From Harmonia axyridis (Eukaryota; Arthropoda; Insecta; Coleoptera; Coccinellidae), in NCBI RefSeq assembly GCF_914767665.1, contig NC_059503.1, positions 14,012,001 through 14,076,000 on the forward strand: a DNA stretch of 64,000 bases, given 5' to 3'. Of this stretch, positions 39,901 through 48,502 are shown piece after piece. Made by a program: the position numbers and the translations under genes. The notes under the pieces were generated by a model, which had not been told where the DNA came from, searched no databases, and saw only the letters and a program-made list of their open reading frames with translations. Numbering within the stretch: position 1 is the first letter of the stretch; each line of letters begins with the position of its first letter.

Positions 39901-40711
39901 TCTGTATGTAAATTTGATGTAAGCGACAATGGAAACGATCAGGAAATCAATTGAATTACCAGCAAGCTCCTTATAATTCAAAAAATTTTTCAAAAGTCGC
40001 CAGTTTTATCTTAAACTTTTCAAAACTACACGATGAATGGTCCAATCGATAGAGCACTTCGTTCAGCGAATGGTTGTGACATGGATCTATTCTCTACAAC
40101 AATTTTTTCACTAAAACGATACTTCGAGTCCCAAGGCTTGATCGGTAGATGAAAATTCGAAGCTTGTAAAAAGTCATGTTTCTTTTTATTGGTTTTTTAA
40201 TATTATGTAAAATGGCTTGTCCGTATAAATAAATAAATAAATAAATAAAAAAGTGAGTGAACACACCAGTATTTCTAGATATCTTAAGGAAGGCTTTTCG
40301 AAACATTATTTGACTGAATATTATTCATGTCATATTTCATTTGTAACTTATATTGTGTCAGCTCCCATTCTTTTATTAACTAGGTACTATTTATAACTAT
40401 ATGCTGTAAAAATTTCCTTTTGGAAAAATTTAAGATTAAATGAAATTACTTATATTTTACAGATCACATCAGTAACAACTATAAGTTCAGATAAGGAACG
40501 GAGATTCAAAATCGTTCTGAAGACTTCTCAAATAGCACTTTTCATCTGGTTGGAGTGTGGAGAAGTAACTGGAAAGTTTTCCGAGAATGGATTCCATCAA
40601 ATCACCTCAACAAAAACTATTTATTTCGAAACGGATGGAGATATAAGCTCTGAGGAATTGAGGAAAACGATTGCAATCTCTAATATTCTCTCAGTCAGTG
40701 AAATGTATTAG
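27913..40711 (+). CDS. Manba: Beta-mannosidase (GH2, lysosomal type), 899 aa
   Basis: Thirteen exons: 27913-28018, 28252-28401, 28792-28940, 30010-30209, 31277-31541, 31783-31942, 32458-32746, 33758-33865, 33917-34104, 36537-36867, 38310-38613, 38990-39190 and 40463-40711. All join in phase to 899 residues (human 879). A signal peptide ([18 protein letters not shown]) leads into G-G-F-W-R-L-N and the family's V-P-G-G (usually VPGS). F-S-W-D-W-G-P and R-W-W-P-N-G-Y-G are typical GH2 sugar-binding and sandwich segments. The catalytic barrel has R-V-W-G-G-G-I-Y-E, the acid/base region W-A-G-N-N-E-N-E (Glu467 by family position) and the nucleophile S-E-Y-G-F-Q-S (Glu562). It removes terminal beta-mannose from N-glycan fragments in lysosomes; a digestive role is possible but not shown. 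One intron is only 51 bp (33866-33916), while others carry many transposon remnants. AATAAA is at 40723. Confidence 0.94.
30232..31005 (+). mobile_element. Internally deleted mariner in a beta-mannosidase intron
   Basis: The ends are inverted: CCAATTGAAAAGTCCCCGGTC at the left and the complement of CCAATTGAAAAATATCCGGTC at the right. The frame at 30644-30943 encodes the transposase C-terminus with H-R-D-N-A-P-C-H and [12 protein letters not shown], the second and third acidic residues of a D,D34D mariner. The N-terminal half is missing or scrambled, so it is non-autonomous. Confidence 0.8.
32022..32216 (+). pseudogene. Non-LTR reverse transcriptase fragment
   Basis: [15 protein letters not shown] matches the conserved G-V-P-Q-G-S-x-L-G-P-x-L-F block of jockey-type reverse transcriptases. 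F-A-E-D stands where the active-site F-A-D-D belongs. Only about 60 residues remain. Confidence 0.7.
33198..33560 (+). pseudogene. Tc1-like transposase remnant
   Basis: M-P-R-A-R-L-R at 33198 is the typical start of one Tc1-like family but meets a stop after 12 codons. After a deletion, 33275-33560 reads [15 protein letters not shown] and V-V-F-S-D-E-F-R-F, the central block carrying the second catalytic Asp. The rest is absent. Confidence 0.8.
34382..34475. repeat. Imperfect hairpin with about 40-bp arms
   Basis: The left arm (GGAAACAATGACCAAAATCA, then ACTAAATTGTGCAT) is the near-exact inverse of the right arm ending GACTTTGGTCACTGTTTCC. A loop of about 15 bases separates them. The motif CGGAGTTGAAACAGT then repeats twice directly, at about 34476 and 34508. 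It lies in a beta-mannosidase intron. Confidence 0.75.
35272..35972 (-). pseudogene. THAP-domain pseudogene in a beta-mannosidase intron
   Basis: Minus-strand exon-like blocks lie at 35972 to about 35800, 35775-35737 and 35513-35272, with AG/GT borders. The first reads [17 protein letters not shown], the C-x-x-x-x-C start of a THAP zinc finger. A one-base shift then continues as [12 protein letters not shown]. The second block carries T-A-I-P-E-L-F, matching the A-V-P motif that closes THAP domains. The third is 80 codons ending in a Lys/Arg-rich helix. A TAG at the third codon after the ATG, plus the frameshift, argue that it is dead. Confidence 0.6.
36097..36315 (-). pseudogene. Mariner transposase N-terminal fragment
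   Basis: From the ATG at 36315 the frame reads [12 protein letters not shown], then L-L-Q-E-A-Y and [16 protein letters not shown]. This is the paired helix-turn-helix DNA-binding start of mariner (SETMAR-like) transposases. The frame then degrades, and no catalytic domain follows in the intron. Confidence 0.75.
36964..37866 (+). mobile_element. Deleted mariner with clear terminal repeats, about 0.9 kb
   Basis: The ends are inverted copies of TACAACTTTGCTTCCGCCAT: the left starts at 36964 and the right ends in the complement at 37865-37866, each at a TA. The transposase is broken. 37104-37349 gives the N-terminus ([15 protein letters not shown]), and 37501-37689 gives the C-terminal [15 protein letters not shown] and the [13 protein letters not shown] block. 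Frameshifts lie between, and about 400 bp is missing relative to a full 1.3-kb element. Confidence 0.85.
38679..38882. mobile_element. MITE of about 200 bp in a beta-mannosidase intron
   Basis: The terminal inverted repeat GGGTTTTCYAATAA lies at 38681-38694 and inverted at 38867-38880. There is no coding capacity. Interior words such as TCAAAAGATGACAGCTG recall other insect MITEs. Confidence 0.6.
39218..39249. repeat. Perfect 14-bp stem hairpin after a splice donor
   Basis: AATTGGGATAATGA, a 4-base loop (AGTC), then TCATTATCCCAATT. It starts 27 bases inside the intron that follows the exon ending at 39190. Confidence 0.9.
39406..39661. repeat. Nested palindrome cluster
   Basis: An outer pair, TTTTTCGGCAACC (about 39406) and GGTTGCCGAAAAA (ending 39661), encloses two palindromes. 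One is about 46 bp centred on GTACGTAC at 39571-39578, with arms of CCGGCCTAGTCCGG type. The other is CGTCCGGGAAGTGAGCACTT followed by CCCGGACG, near 39628-39651. The cluster is G+C-rich relative to the surrounding intron and probably a fold-back transposon. Confidence 0.8.
39683..39906. mobile_element. Truncated copy C of the element-A family
   Basis: Matches 16436-16659 over 224 bp with about nine substitutions and no length change, starting at the same terminal ACCATAGTATAAG. Similarity stops at 39906, so the right half is missing or was never copied. Confidence 0.85.
40225..40252. repeat. (TAAA)n microsatellite
   Basis: About six TAAA units in a row in the last beta-mannosidase intron. 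Confidence 0.9.
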
Positions 40712-41550
40712 TTCATCTGGAAAATAAATCATTTAATATAAAAAACCCAAATTTTACACAATGGTTTATAATTTCTTTTTATCTGGAAGAATATTCCAAA
40801 TCCAAAGATTTTTCAATGAAAAGCGACTTTCGTTCGAAAGTTATTGTATAAAATCGAAATTGAGGACGGATTTGTCATGAAAAAGTCATAAAGAGCACAT
40901 AGTGCTGCAACCGTTGCCATGGTGGTCTTTTGGCTGATATTGCTGATAGTATGTAGTTTTATTCACTTTCGGTTTTTCCATACAATAAAATGTTCCAGCA
41001 GTTAAAACTTTTTTCCCCTTCAATCAAAAACCTATAAGTCATTGACCTTTTAATGTACATGAAAAATTTCTCTTCAATCTTATCGCGAACAAAATTTTAT
41101 TGAAATTACAAAAAATCACTTGAAATCTAACGATCCTTACTGTTTCTATAAATACTATTTTCTAAGCTTCAAAATATCACCATCATGTCGCTGCGATCTC
41201 AGTTGGAGTTTCCACTCGGTGATTGAATACGAGCACTCAAAACTCCTGACACCAAATCATTGCGTTTCTCGATTTTTTTTCAGTTTTTGTATTGATTTTA
41301 TTCAAAAGCAAAATAGATTATATAAAAAATTGGATAAATAATAAGTACATATCGACTCGAAATTCTATGTCTGTAGTACATTAAATCTATGATTATGATT
41401 AGAATATTTTGTGGTCATAACGTCCCGAAATTTCGAACAAATTCTGATATTGAACAATAAATATGTTCAAAATATATCTCTTCAGTTTCTAGTAATCTAA
41501 TCTAAGAACTTGTTGTAAAATTTTTCGGGATTCATTGATTCATATGTAAA
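40712..41550. other. Intergenic, polyA signal then nothing recognised
   Basis: Holds the beta-mannosidase polyadenylation signal (40723-40728) and the presumed Nuf2 promoter. No other feature can be supported. Confidence 0.5.
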
Positions 41551-42885
41551 ATGTCTGCAAGAAATGATGCAGTCAAACAGAGTAAGCAACAGTTTAAGGA
41601 ACAAATGAAATGTTTGATACAAAATGTTGGTGAGCATTGGCCTGATATAACAATTAGCGAAGAAATACTGCGTAATCCTACAACAAATTTTGTAAAAGGT
41701 TTTTATGCTAACTTTTACTCTGAATTCCAAGAGGTAACAACTCGCATCAAAAACGATATTTTCAATCAAGATGTATGTATAGACCAAAATATTTATAAGG
41801 ATGAATTAAGATTTGCTATTGAAATGAAGAAAATATGTGGCCTTCTAGGAATTCCTTTCAATCTAAATGATATATTTGAACCACAGCCAAAACGCACAAT
41901 TCTTTTTTGCTCTCTTTTGATGAACATTGTATTATGTTTCAAACGTAAAACTGAATATATAAATAGTATAGCAGAATGTGTTCAAAAATCTAATCATTTA
42001 ACTGAACTGAAATCATCTAAAAATGTTCTACTTGAAGAAATTAACGATCTAAATGCATTGGAAATACAATTAGAAGATGATATAAATGATTTAAAAAAAG
42101 GTATAGGAAACTTGACAGAAGAACACAAAGACATCATGATGCAAAAAACTATTAAAGATATCAAATATCAGCAAGACTATAAAGTAATAGATAAATTGAA
42201 AGAAGATAACACAGCTTCTAAAGAAAATTTGAACATTTTCTCAACGAAAATCTCTTCACTTCAAAAACAGATTGTGAATGAAAATGAAATTGATGAGCTC
42301 AAAAATGAAATCAATAATGTGGAAAAAGAATTGGAAGATTTGGATACTAACCGAGCTGGTATTACATTAAGTTTGGAAGATCAAAGAGAAAGTTATAAAA
42401 ATTACCAAAAATGTCTTGTATCTATAAAAAATCTTGACTTCAATTTAGATATAGAGAAATGCAAAACAGCCATAGAAAAATTGACTGCTACAAGTCAACA
42501 GGTGAATACATTGGTGAATGAACAGTTTACATATAAAACTTCTGAACTGAAATGTCTTCTGGAAGAACATGACAATCTTGTTGAAAATCTTCAGCAATTG
42601 AATGGAAAATTTGTCAACATAACAACTGAAATGGAGAAAATACATTTCGATTTGAAAAAACTCGATTTGAAAATTCTAGAAGATAAAGATATTCTGAAGA
42701 ATTACGAAACTGAGAATAAAAATTCCAAAGAAAAAATTTTAGTAGTGAAGGATGATATATCAAACATGAAAAGTTGTTTGGCTACCAAATGTGATGAATA
42801 CAACAAATTACTGGAACAAGTGAATGAAAGTTTTCATGAAAAATTATTGAACACCCATAAAAGTTTAGCAAATATTCAGAATTGA
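41551..42885 (+). CDS. Nuf2: Kinetochore protein Nuf2, intronless, 444 aa
   Basis: One uninterrupted exon. Residues 1 to about 130 form a calponin-homology-like head, with N-P-T-T-N-F-V-K-G-F-Y-A-N-F and I-F-E-P-Q-P-K-R-T-I-L-F-C-S-L-L, which match the conserved Nuf2 motifs (F-V-x-x-I-Y, D-x-x-x-P-x-P-K-R-T). The rest, about 140-440, is nearly continuous coiled coil rich in Glu, Lys, Leu and Asn. Human Nuf2 has 464 residues. Nuf2 pairs with Ndc80 and joins Spc24/Spc25 in the outer kinetochore complex that binds spindle microtubules. Lack of introns is unusual beside its neighbours and may reflect an old retroposition, but the frame is intact. Assignment rests on the head motifs plus architecture. 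Confidence 0.82.
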   Translation: MSARNDAVKQSKQQFKEQMKCLIQNVGEHWPDITISEEILRNPTTNFVKGFYANFYSEFQEVTTRIKNDIFNQDVCIDQNIYKDELRFAIEMKKICGLLGIPFNLNDIFEPQPKRTILFCSLLMNIVLCFKRKTEYINSIAECVQKSNHLTELKSSKNVLLEEINDLNALEIQLEDDINDLKKGIGNLTEEHKDIMMQKTIKDIKYQQDYKVIDKLKEDNTASKENLNIFSTKISSLQKQIVNENEIDELKNEINNVEKELEDLDTNRAGITLSLEDQRESYKNYQKCLVSIKNLDFNLDIEKCKTAIEKLTATSQQVNTLVNEQFTYKTSELKCLLEEHDNLVENLQQLNGKFVNITTEMEKIHFDLKKLDLKILEDKDILKNYETENKNSKEKILVVKDDISNMKSCLATKCDEYNKLLEQVNESFHEKLLNTHKSLANIQN

Positions 42886-43721
42886 AATTTATATTGATCT
42901 TATTGCAATTGTTTTTTTGTTTGTATAGCTCATAGGAAAAAACCACCAGAAATTTCTTAATGTAAGTAATAATTATATAATTTTATTGTAAACGTGTTAT
43001 TCATTTCTGTACTAGGTATCTATGATTAGGGGACTCCAGAAACTTTTTGTTCCTGAAGATGACAACATTATTGTTGAAACTTTTGTAAAACTCGTTTAGT
43101 ATGTGTACAGATTAGTGTGTGGTTAGTATAATGTCAGTAGAATATTATGCCCACTGTGAACTCGAAAACTTCATAACCAGTGTGATGTTCAAAAGATTCA
43201 AAACCATTATTTACTTCAACTAGAATGTTTGTAGGATTTTTTCCCTAAAAAGATCATTTCGTAACAATGTCTGTAATTCCAGCGGTAAGAAGTAATTGCC
43301 GAACGCGCTCAATATTTCAAACTGATCACGATCAAATTTCAAGAATAATATTACCAAAAATACTCAATATTTCTGTAACAACAAATCTAATCAGATTGAG
43401 ACTTTGTGTGTATAATAAGAGTTTTAAGCTTCATGGTGAATTTAGTGTTGATTGCGACATTAACATCATATGAAAATTCATTATGAATATTTTTAAAAAA
43501 TTAGAAAACTGACGTGAGGTCATGAGCTTTGGAGTGTGGGTTATGTTTTTTGTGTGTTTCTCATTTTTGGTTTTCAGGTGGCTTATTGAATTCTGGATGC
43601 TTAGAACATTAATATATAATATGTATTTATATATTTTAAGTCTGGATATGTTTGATTAGTAGTTCATTAGTTTCATAAGAATAGAAGCTACAATAACTGT
43701 ATCATAGAATACTGTTTTAAC
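42886..43721. other. Intergenic; contains a dispersed repeat fragment
   Basis: No gene recognised. The block at 43144-43190 (TTATGCCCACTGTGAACTCG, then AAAACTTCATAACCAGTGTG) recurs with few changes at 63483-63525 in the same orientation, so it belongs to an unnamed dispersed repeat. Confidence 0.55.
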
Positions 43722-43730
43722 GGATCATAG
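43722..43730. repeat. Left copy of target-site duplication
   Basis: GGATCATAG immediately before the P-like element. The identical nine bases follow the element at 48306-48314. P-superfamily insertions duplicate 8 bp, so one base may match by chance. Confidence 0.9.
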
Positions 43731-43760
43731 CATGATAGAATAAAAAAGATAGATATGATA
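43731..43760. repeat. Left terminal inverted repeat
   Basis: Thirty bases from CATGATAGAA to ATATGATA, matching the right end (48276-48305, inverted) at 25 of 30 positions, including the outermost seven and the innermost ten. Confidence 0.93.
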
Positions 43761-43793
43761 TCGCGCAGCAGTGGGCGTGTCTAATTCCAATAA

Positions 43794-43811
43794 GTGACGT
43801 CACCTTGTGAG
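43794..43811. promoter_or_regulatory. Left subterminal inverted repeat with TGACGTCA
   Basis: GTGACGTCACCTTGTGAG, matched by the inverted copy at 48224-48241 (16 of 18). By position it is a candidate transposase-binding site, and TGACGTCA is also a consensus CRE for bZIP factors. Both roles are inferred. Confidence 0.7.
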
Positions 43812-43939
43812 TTCGGCGCAATGTTTACTCACATCGACAATCGACACATTTTTGTGGCCGGACATAATTCGTAGTTTACGTGTGGTTTTGATAGTTTTTT
43901 CATTTTCGAAGCCATTTTTCAGTGAATAAATTCAAGAAA

Positions 43940-46900
43940 ATGAGGTGTGCTGTCTTTGGATGTGGTGTCGACAATCAGGCGAAAGGATTTTCGCCTGATA
44001 CGAAGTTCTTCAGCTTCCCAAAAGACAAAGAATTGGAAGCTAAATGGAAACATATTTGCAAACGAGAAGACAAATTTATCCTGAAAACTGCTCGGATTTG
44101 CTCCAAACATTTTTGTGATGAGGATTATGAGCGAAACCTGAAGCACGAGTTGCTTGGATACAAGCCAAAAAAATATAGACCCCTAAAAAAGGACGCTATA
44201 CCATCAAAAAACTTATCGCTACTTAGCAAATCTGAAAAACTTCAAGAAAAGAGTGCATCTCTCAGGGAAGAACGCATTAAGAATAGGGCACGAGAAAAGG
44301 AAAGAAAGGAGTTGATAAAAACTGTTTTGGAAGAGTAAGTTATTTTGGGGATTGTACATTATGTCCTATCATTAGATATACATATATACATCATTTTGTT
44401 GGTATTTTTCATTTGAGGTATAATATTTAGCAGTGCACATAGATATTGGGTTATTTGTATACTAATTTGGTTTGGTTTGGATTGGTTTTTACAGTCGTTA
44501 ATTTGAAGCTGTTGGCAAAAACAATATCCTCCTAGCATGTCTATTAACTAACCCTTGCTGGTCAATTTCAGTTGTCCCTTGCATGTATAATATCCAATAA
44601 ATAATAATAGGTGTTTTTTGCTTGTAGAGTGAATGTTTTGGATGGTGATAGCGTTAACTTTAGTATAAGTGAATATCATCCGATTAATGAAGAAGAGGAT
44701 TTGGTAGATGCTCAGGTAGATGTATCTACTCGAGAAATAGGGTACATATTTCATATTTTCATCATAATTTGCCGCTGTAGTTTGAAGTTCTAGTATTCTT
44801 GGTTTGGTTTTAATTTTCCTTCTTAATACTATTTTTTAGAGTCAATACTGACACACAAGTAGATGATCGTGACAGAATAATAGCTAGCCTTCAAGAAAAA
44901 TTGAAAATTTTGGAACATAAACAAGATATTATTGGAAATCTATTTAGCAGGGAACAACTAAAAAAACTAGAGGGATCAAAGGCTCGCCTAAGATGGTCTG
45001 TCGAAGACATTTCAAAAGCTATTGTAATATATTCTGCTGGTCCCAGATCATACAGATTGCTCTTGAAGAAAGGGTATCCCTTCCCTGCAGTATCCACTCT
45101 TCGATGCTGGCTCAGAAAAATTCAAATTTCTCCTGGAATATTAAAAAGTGTTTTCAATATTATGAAGCTATCAGATATGAGTACTCTGGATAATGTGTGT
45201 GTTATATCATTTGATGAAATGAAAATTAGAAAATGTTACCTATACGACAAAGTCAAGGATGAAACTTTGAAGCCATACAGCTATGCACAAGTAGTAATGT
45301 TAAGGGGACTTTTCAAAAGTTGGAAGCAGCCTATATTTTATGATTATGATTTCAAGCTTACTAAAGAGAAATTATTTGAGATAATCACCTTTGTGGAATC
45401 CTCAGGTAATTAATTATTTCTAGTAAATTAATATGCTTTTTTGGATAATTTAATTTTTCATGAAACAATTTATTAAATAATTACTTGCAGGTTTTCAAGT
45501 TGTGGCTATGGTAAGTGATCTGGGAGGTGGAAATAGATCTCTTCATAGTGAACTGAATTTGAAACATAATAACACTAGCTTCACAAATCCTTCTAATGGT
45601 GAACCTGTTTTTGTATTTGCTGATGTTCCCCATCTAATGAAGTTAATAAGGAATCACTTTGTTGACTATGGGTTCATAGTAAATGGGAAAGAAATAAATA
45701 AAACCACAATTGAACAACTCTTGGAAGTCACAAGCACTTCTGACTTGAGAATAACACACAAAATTTCAAAAGAGTCCTTAAATGTACAAGGAGCTGCCCG
45801 TCAAAAAGTAAAACATGCCACAAAGTTATTTTCACATACAATATCAATGGCCATTTCTCGATGTGGAACAATGGGGTCTATAAATCAACCAAACTGGGTA
45901 GAATGTGCAGAATTCTTCAAACTGGTATTTATATTATTTGTTTAATTCCATCTTCTTAAAAAATAGTAAGCTATTCCTATGCCTTTTAAGGTGAATGATT
46001 GGTTCGATATATTGAATGTACGAGTTCCTAAAAGTGACAGTAGAGATACAACCAAAGCTTATGGACTTGCATTAAGAACACAAGACAGTATACTCACTAA
46101 AATGAACCATACTATGGAGAACATGAGAGTGAAGGGCAAAAGAACTTTACTTCCATTTCAAAAAGGTAGGTACAGTAATAAAGTTTTTCTTTATAGCTTT
46201 CTATAAACATACATAAACTAAGTGACGTGGCTAGAGGAGGAAAAAAAAGAGGGGTGTTTATGGATGAGTTATCTAACATTGCTTTCATTCTCTGTCAATT
46301 TTGTTTAAGAATATTGCAGTTTTTCAGAGGGGTTGTAGCTCAAAGTGTAATTTGGGAGAAATTTGATGCCTACGACAAAGAAGAAGGTCAAAATTTGGCA
46401 ATAAGAGTTTTATATGACTTATAATCAGTACTTTGGATTTACATAAGGATCAAATTTTCTAGTTTTCTTTGTTTTAGGTGTAATTATGACAAATACCTCT
46501 TTGAGATTGTTATTCGAGCATCTGAAGGCAAGATTTTCCACAAAATACCTTCTGACATACAGGCTAAACCAAGACGTTTTGGAAAACTTTTTTGGAGTTA
46601 TAAGGGCTAAGGGAGGGCTTCATGATCATCCAGATGCCCTTGAGTTTAAATACAGATTGAGGTCCTACATTCTCGGTAGAAATGAGGGCTCTCTTTCAAG
46701 TTTTGGCAACGTTGAGGAGGACGATACTCCTGATTTACCTATTGAGGAAGTTAATCTATGTGGACATTATTTTTCAGCGGTTGACGACAACAAAGAACCT
46801 GAGGAGCCTAGTGACTCAACAACACTTAACTCAGTTGATATTGAACTGAGTGATATTGAGTATGATGGATTGGAAAACCTGGCTGGTTATATTTGCTATA

Positions 46901-47241
46901 AAATGAAACATCTTGATACCTCTACCTCTACAACTTCAACATCGAGCTATACTTGGGTTTCACATTTGAGTGAAGGTGGCTTATCAAAGCCATCTTCAGA
47001 ATTCATGATACAGTTGGAAGAACTTGAGAAAATATTCAGATCTGTAAATAAGGACAGTTTATTGATCTCCAAGAATTATTTGAAGAAATTAGTGGAAATG
47101 AGTTCTCATGTGTTGTGTGAAGAGAAGACCAAATTATTGTTTTTTCGTTCTCGAATGTTTTTTAGAATGAGGCAGTTGAATCATGATTTGCTTAATGTTG
47201 ATATTTCTAGAAAACGAAAATATAAAAAAATAATGAAATAA
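43940..47241 (+). CDS. P-superfamily (THAP9-like) transposase, 815 aa, intact
   Basis: Six exons: 43940-44334, 44628-44741, 44840-45405, 45491-45924, 45991-46165 and 46478-47241 (2448 nt, no stops or frameshifts). Residues 1 to about 90 are a C2CH THAP finger (C-A-V-F-G-C, the conserved Trp, C-S-K-H-F, closing A-I-P-S), followed by a basic coiled coil. E-Q-L-K-K-L then R-W-S-V-E-D-I begins the transposase core. Catalytic acids by motif and spacing are Asp295 (I-S-F-D-E-M), Asp368 (V-S-D-L-G-G-G-N) and Glu597 (L-N-Q-D-V-L-E-N-F-F-G). Their spacings of 73 and 229 compare with 73 and 228 in Drosophila P. F-A-D-V-P-H-L-M-K-L-I-R-N-H precedes the GTP-binding insertion. It should cut and paste the element in the nucleus using GTP as cofactor. 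Drosophila P has 751 residues and human THAP9 has 903. The AATAAA signal overlaps the stop codon. Confidence 0.93.
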
Positions 47242-48223
47242 ATATATGAACTGAGTTTTAACATTGTTTTATTTGCAATATAATAGTAAGATTAACCAAG
47301 GGTTAGTCTAAGTCTAGTTGTTAGGTAATGATTGTTTTCAGCCTTGTTACTATTGTTGTCGCCTTAGTTACAAGACCTAAACTTAAACTCAGATCTTGAT
47401 AAATACTGATACTTGATACATTTTTGTTGTTTATATAACACAGTAGGTACAGACTGTCGTGCGATTATATTTTGAACTCTGCACCTACATCCTAATCTAC
47501 TAAAAGTTGAATTTACTATAGACGAAAATGTTAGTGGTTTGTAGGGCTGGGTGACAGTAAACAATCCTTTTCGATTGGCCGACGTTTCGAGCAAATTTTA
47601 CTCTTTTTCAAGGCTTAAATAAAATCACAGTCAAAACAATATCACAAATACAAATTAATGACAACGATGGTCAATAAACGATACAACAAGAAATGATGAA
47701 GGCGAACACATCAAACTGAAAACAAATTGAATTTACTCTTGTATTTGATATGTATAGTTTTCTAGAGAACCAAAATAGAACTTAAATGGGTAATATATCA
47801 AACTTTTTTAATTGATCCAAATATATGACAGGTCTTCTATTTGGGGGGAGGTTTTTGGAGCATATTTATACGATTTTGTTTTGTTTGATGTTGATTTTAA
47901 TGCCCTGTATACGAATTTTCAGACATATTTCAGAGTGCCATAAGAGGGAGGCTGAAGCCTCAAAGGCCTCCCACGCTACGCCAATGTTCAATACTTTAGT
48001 GTTCAAGAGGAGAAACCATTGAACATTCTCATTTCAAGGAGGGACACAATTTTTTTTGCGGCATCTAGGTTATAGGAGAGGTGAAAAATATAAACGGACA
48101 CCCTGCATTTACTTATTTTGAGTTCGATAATTTTTCATCACATCCAACTAGTAACTTAAAAACCTTCCAAACAACTAATATTTCAAATTTCTACTTGCTA
48201 ATATTAAAGCGCGCCATGAATAA

Positions 48224-48241
48224 CTCACAAGATGACGTCAT
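48224..48241. promoter_or_regulatory. Right subterminal inverted repeat with TGACGTCA
   Basis: CTCACAAGATGACGTCAT, the inverse of the left copy at 43794-43811. It lies 64 bp from the right end, against 63 bp on the left. Confidence 0.7.
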
Positions 48242-48275
48242 GCTGCGCGGATCGGACGAATTTGGAACCGCTACG

Positions 48276-48305
48276 TATCATATCTCTTCTTTTCATTGTA
48301 TCATG
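48276..48305. repeat. Right terminal inverted repeat
   Basis: Inverse of 43731-43760 at 25 of 30 positions. It is followed directly by GGATCATAG, the second target-site copy. Confidence 0.93.
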
Positions 48306-48314
48306 GGATCATAG
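48306..48314. repeat. Right copy of target-site duplication
   Basis: GGATCATAG, identical to 43722-43730. The short stretch onward to the ZAD gene start shows nothing else. Confidence 0.9.
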
Positions 48315-48502
48315 AGTGTGAAATCACAGATGTGTGAAATACTTGTTTTGAAGAGAAGTCTGAGAGGAGAGATGATAAACGATAGTGATAGTATGATAGT
48401 TTTTTTTTCAATTTGAAATTAGAATAAAATAATTGAAGAAGTTACCAAATATTAGCAATATTACCTTTGATTTTTGTAGTTAATGAGATAAAGTTGCCAA
48501 TT

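Larger units (their letters stand above)
43731..48305 (+). mobile_element. Complete P-element-superfamily transposon, 4575 bp
   Basis: It begins CATGATAGAATAAAAAAGAT and ends with the inverse of CATGATACAATGAAAAGAAG. Drosophila P also starts CATGATGAAATAAC. Terminal inverted repeats of 30 bp match at 25 positions, and a 9-bp direct repeat flanks the insertion. Symmetric 18-bp subterminal inverted repeats lie about 63 bp inside each end. It carries one spliced THAP-type transposase (43940-47241) and about 1 kb of 3' non-coding sequence (47242-48305). That 3' part contains GGCCGACGTTTCGAGC and may include an older insertion. The neighbours, Nuf2 and a ZAD gene, are intact. Confidence 0.93.

Noticed and set aside
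46227..46424. 65-codon frame between transposase exons
   Set aside because: Family proteins join L-L-P-F-Q-K-G directly to the next exon, and phases fit with a single intron at 46166-46477.
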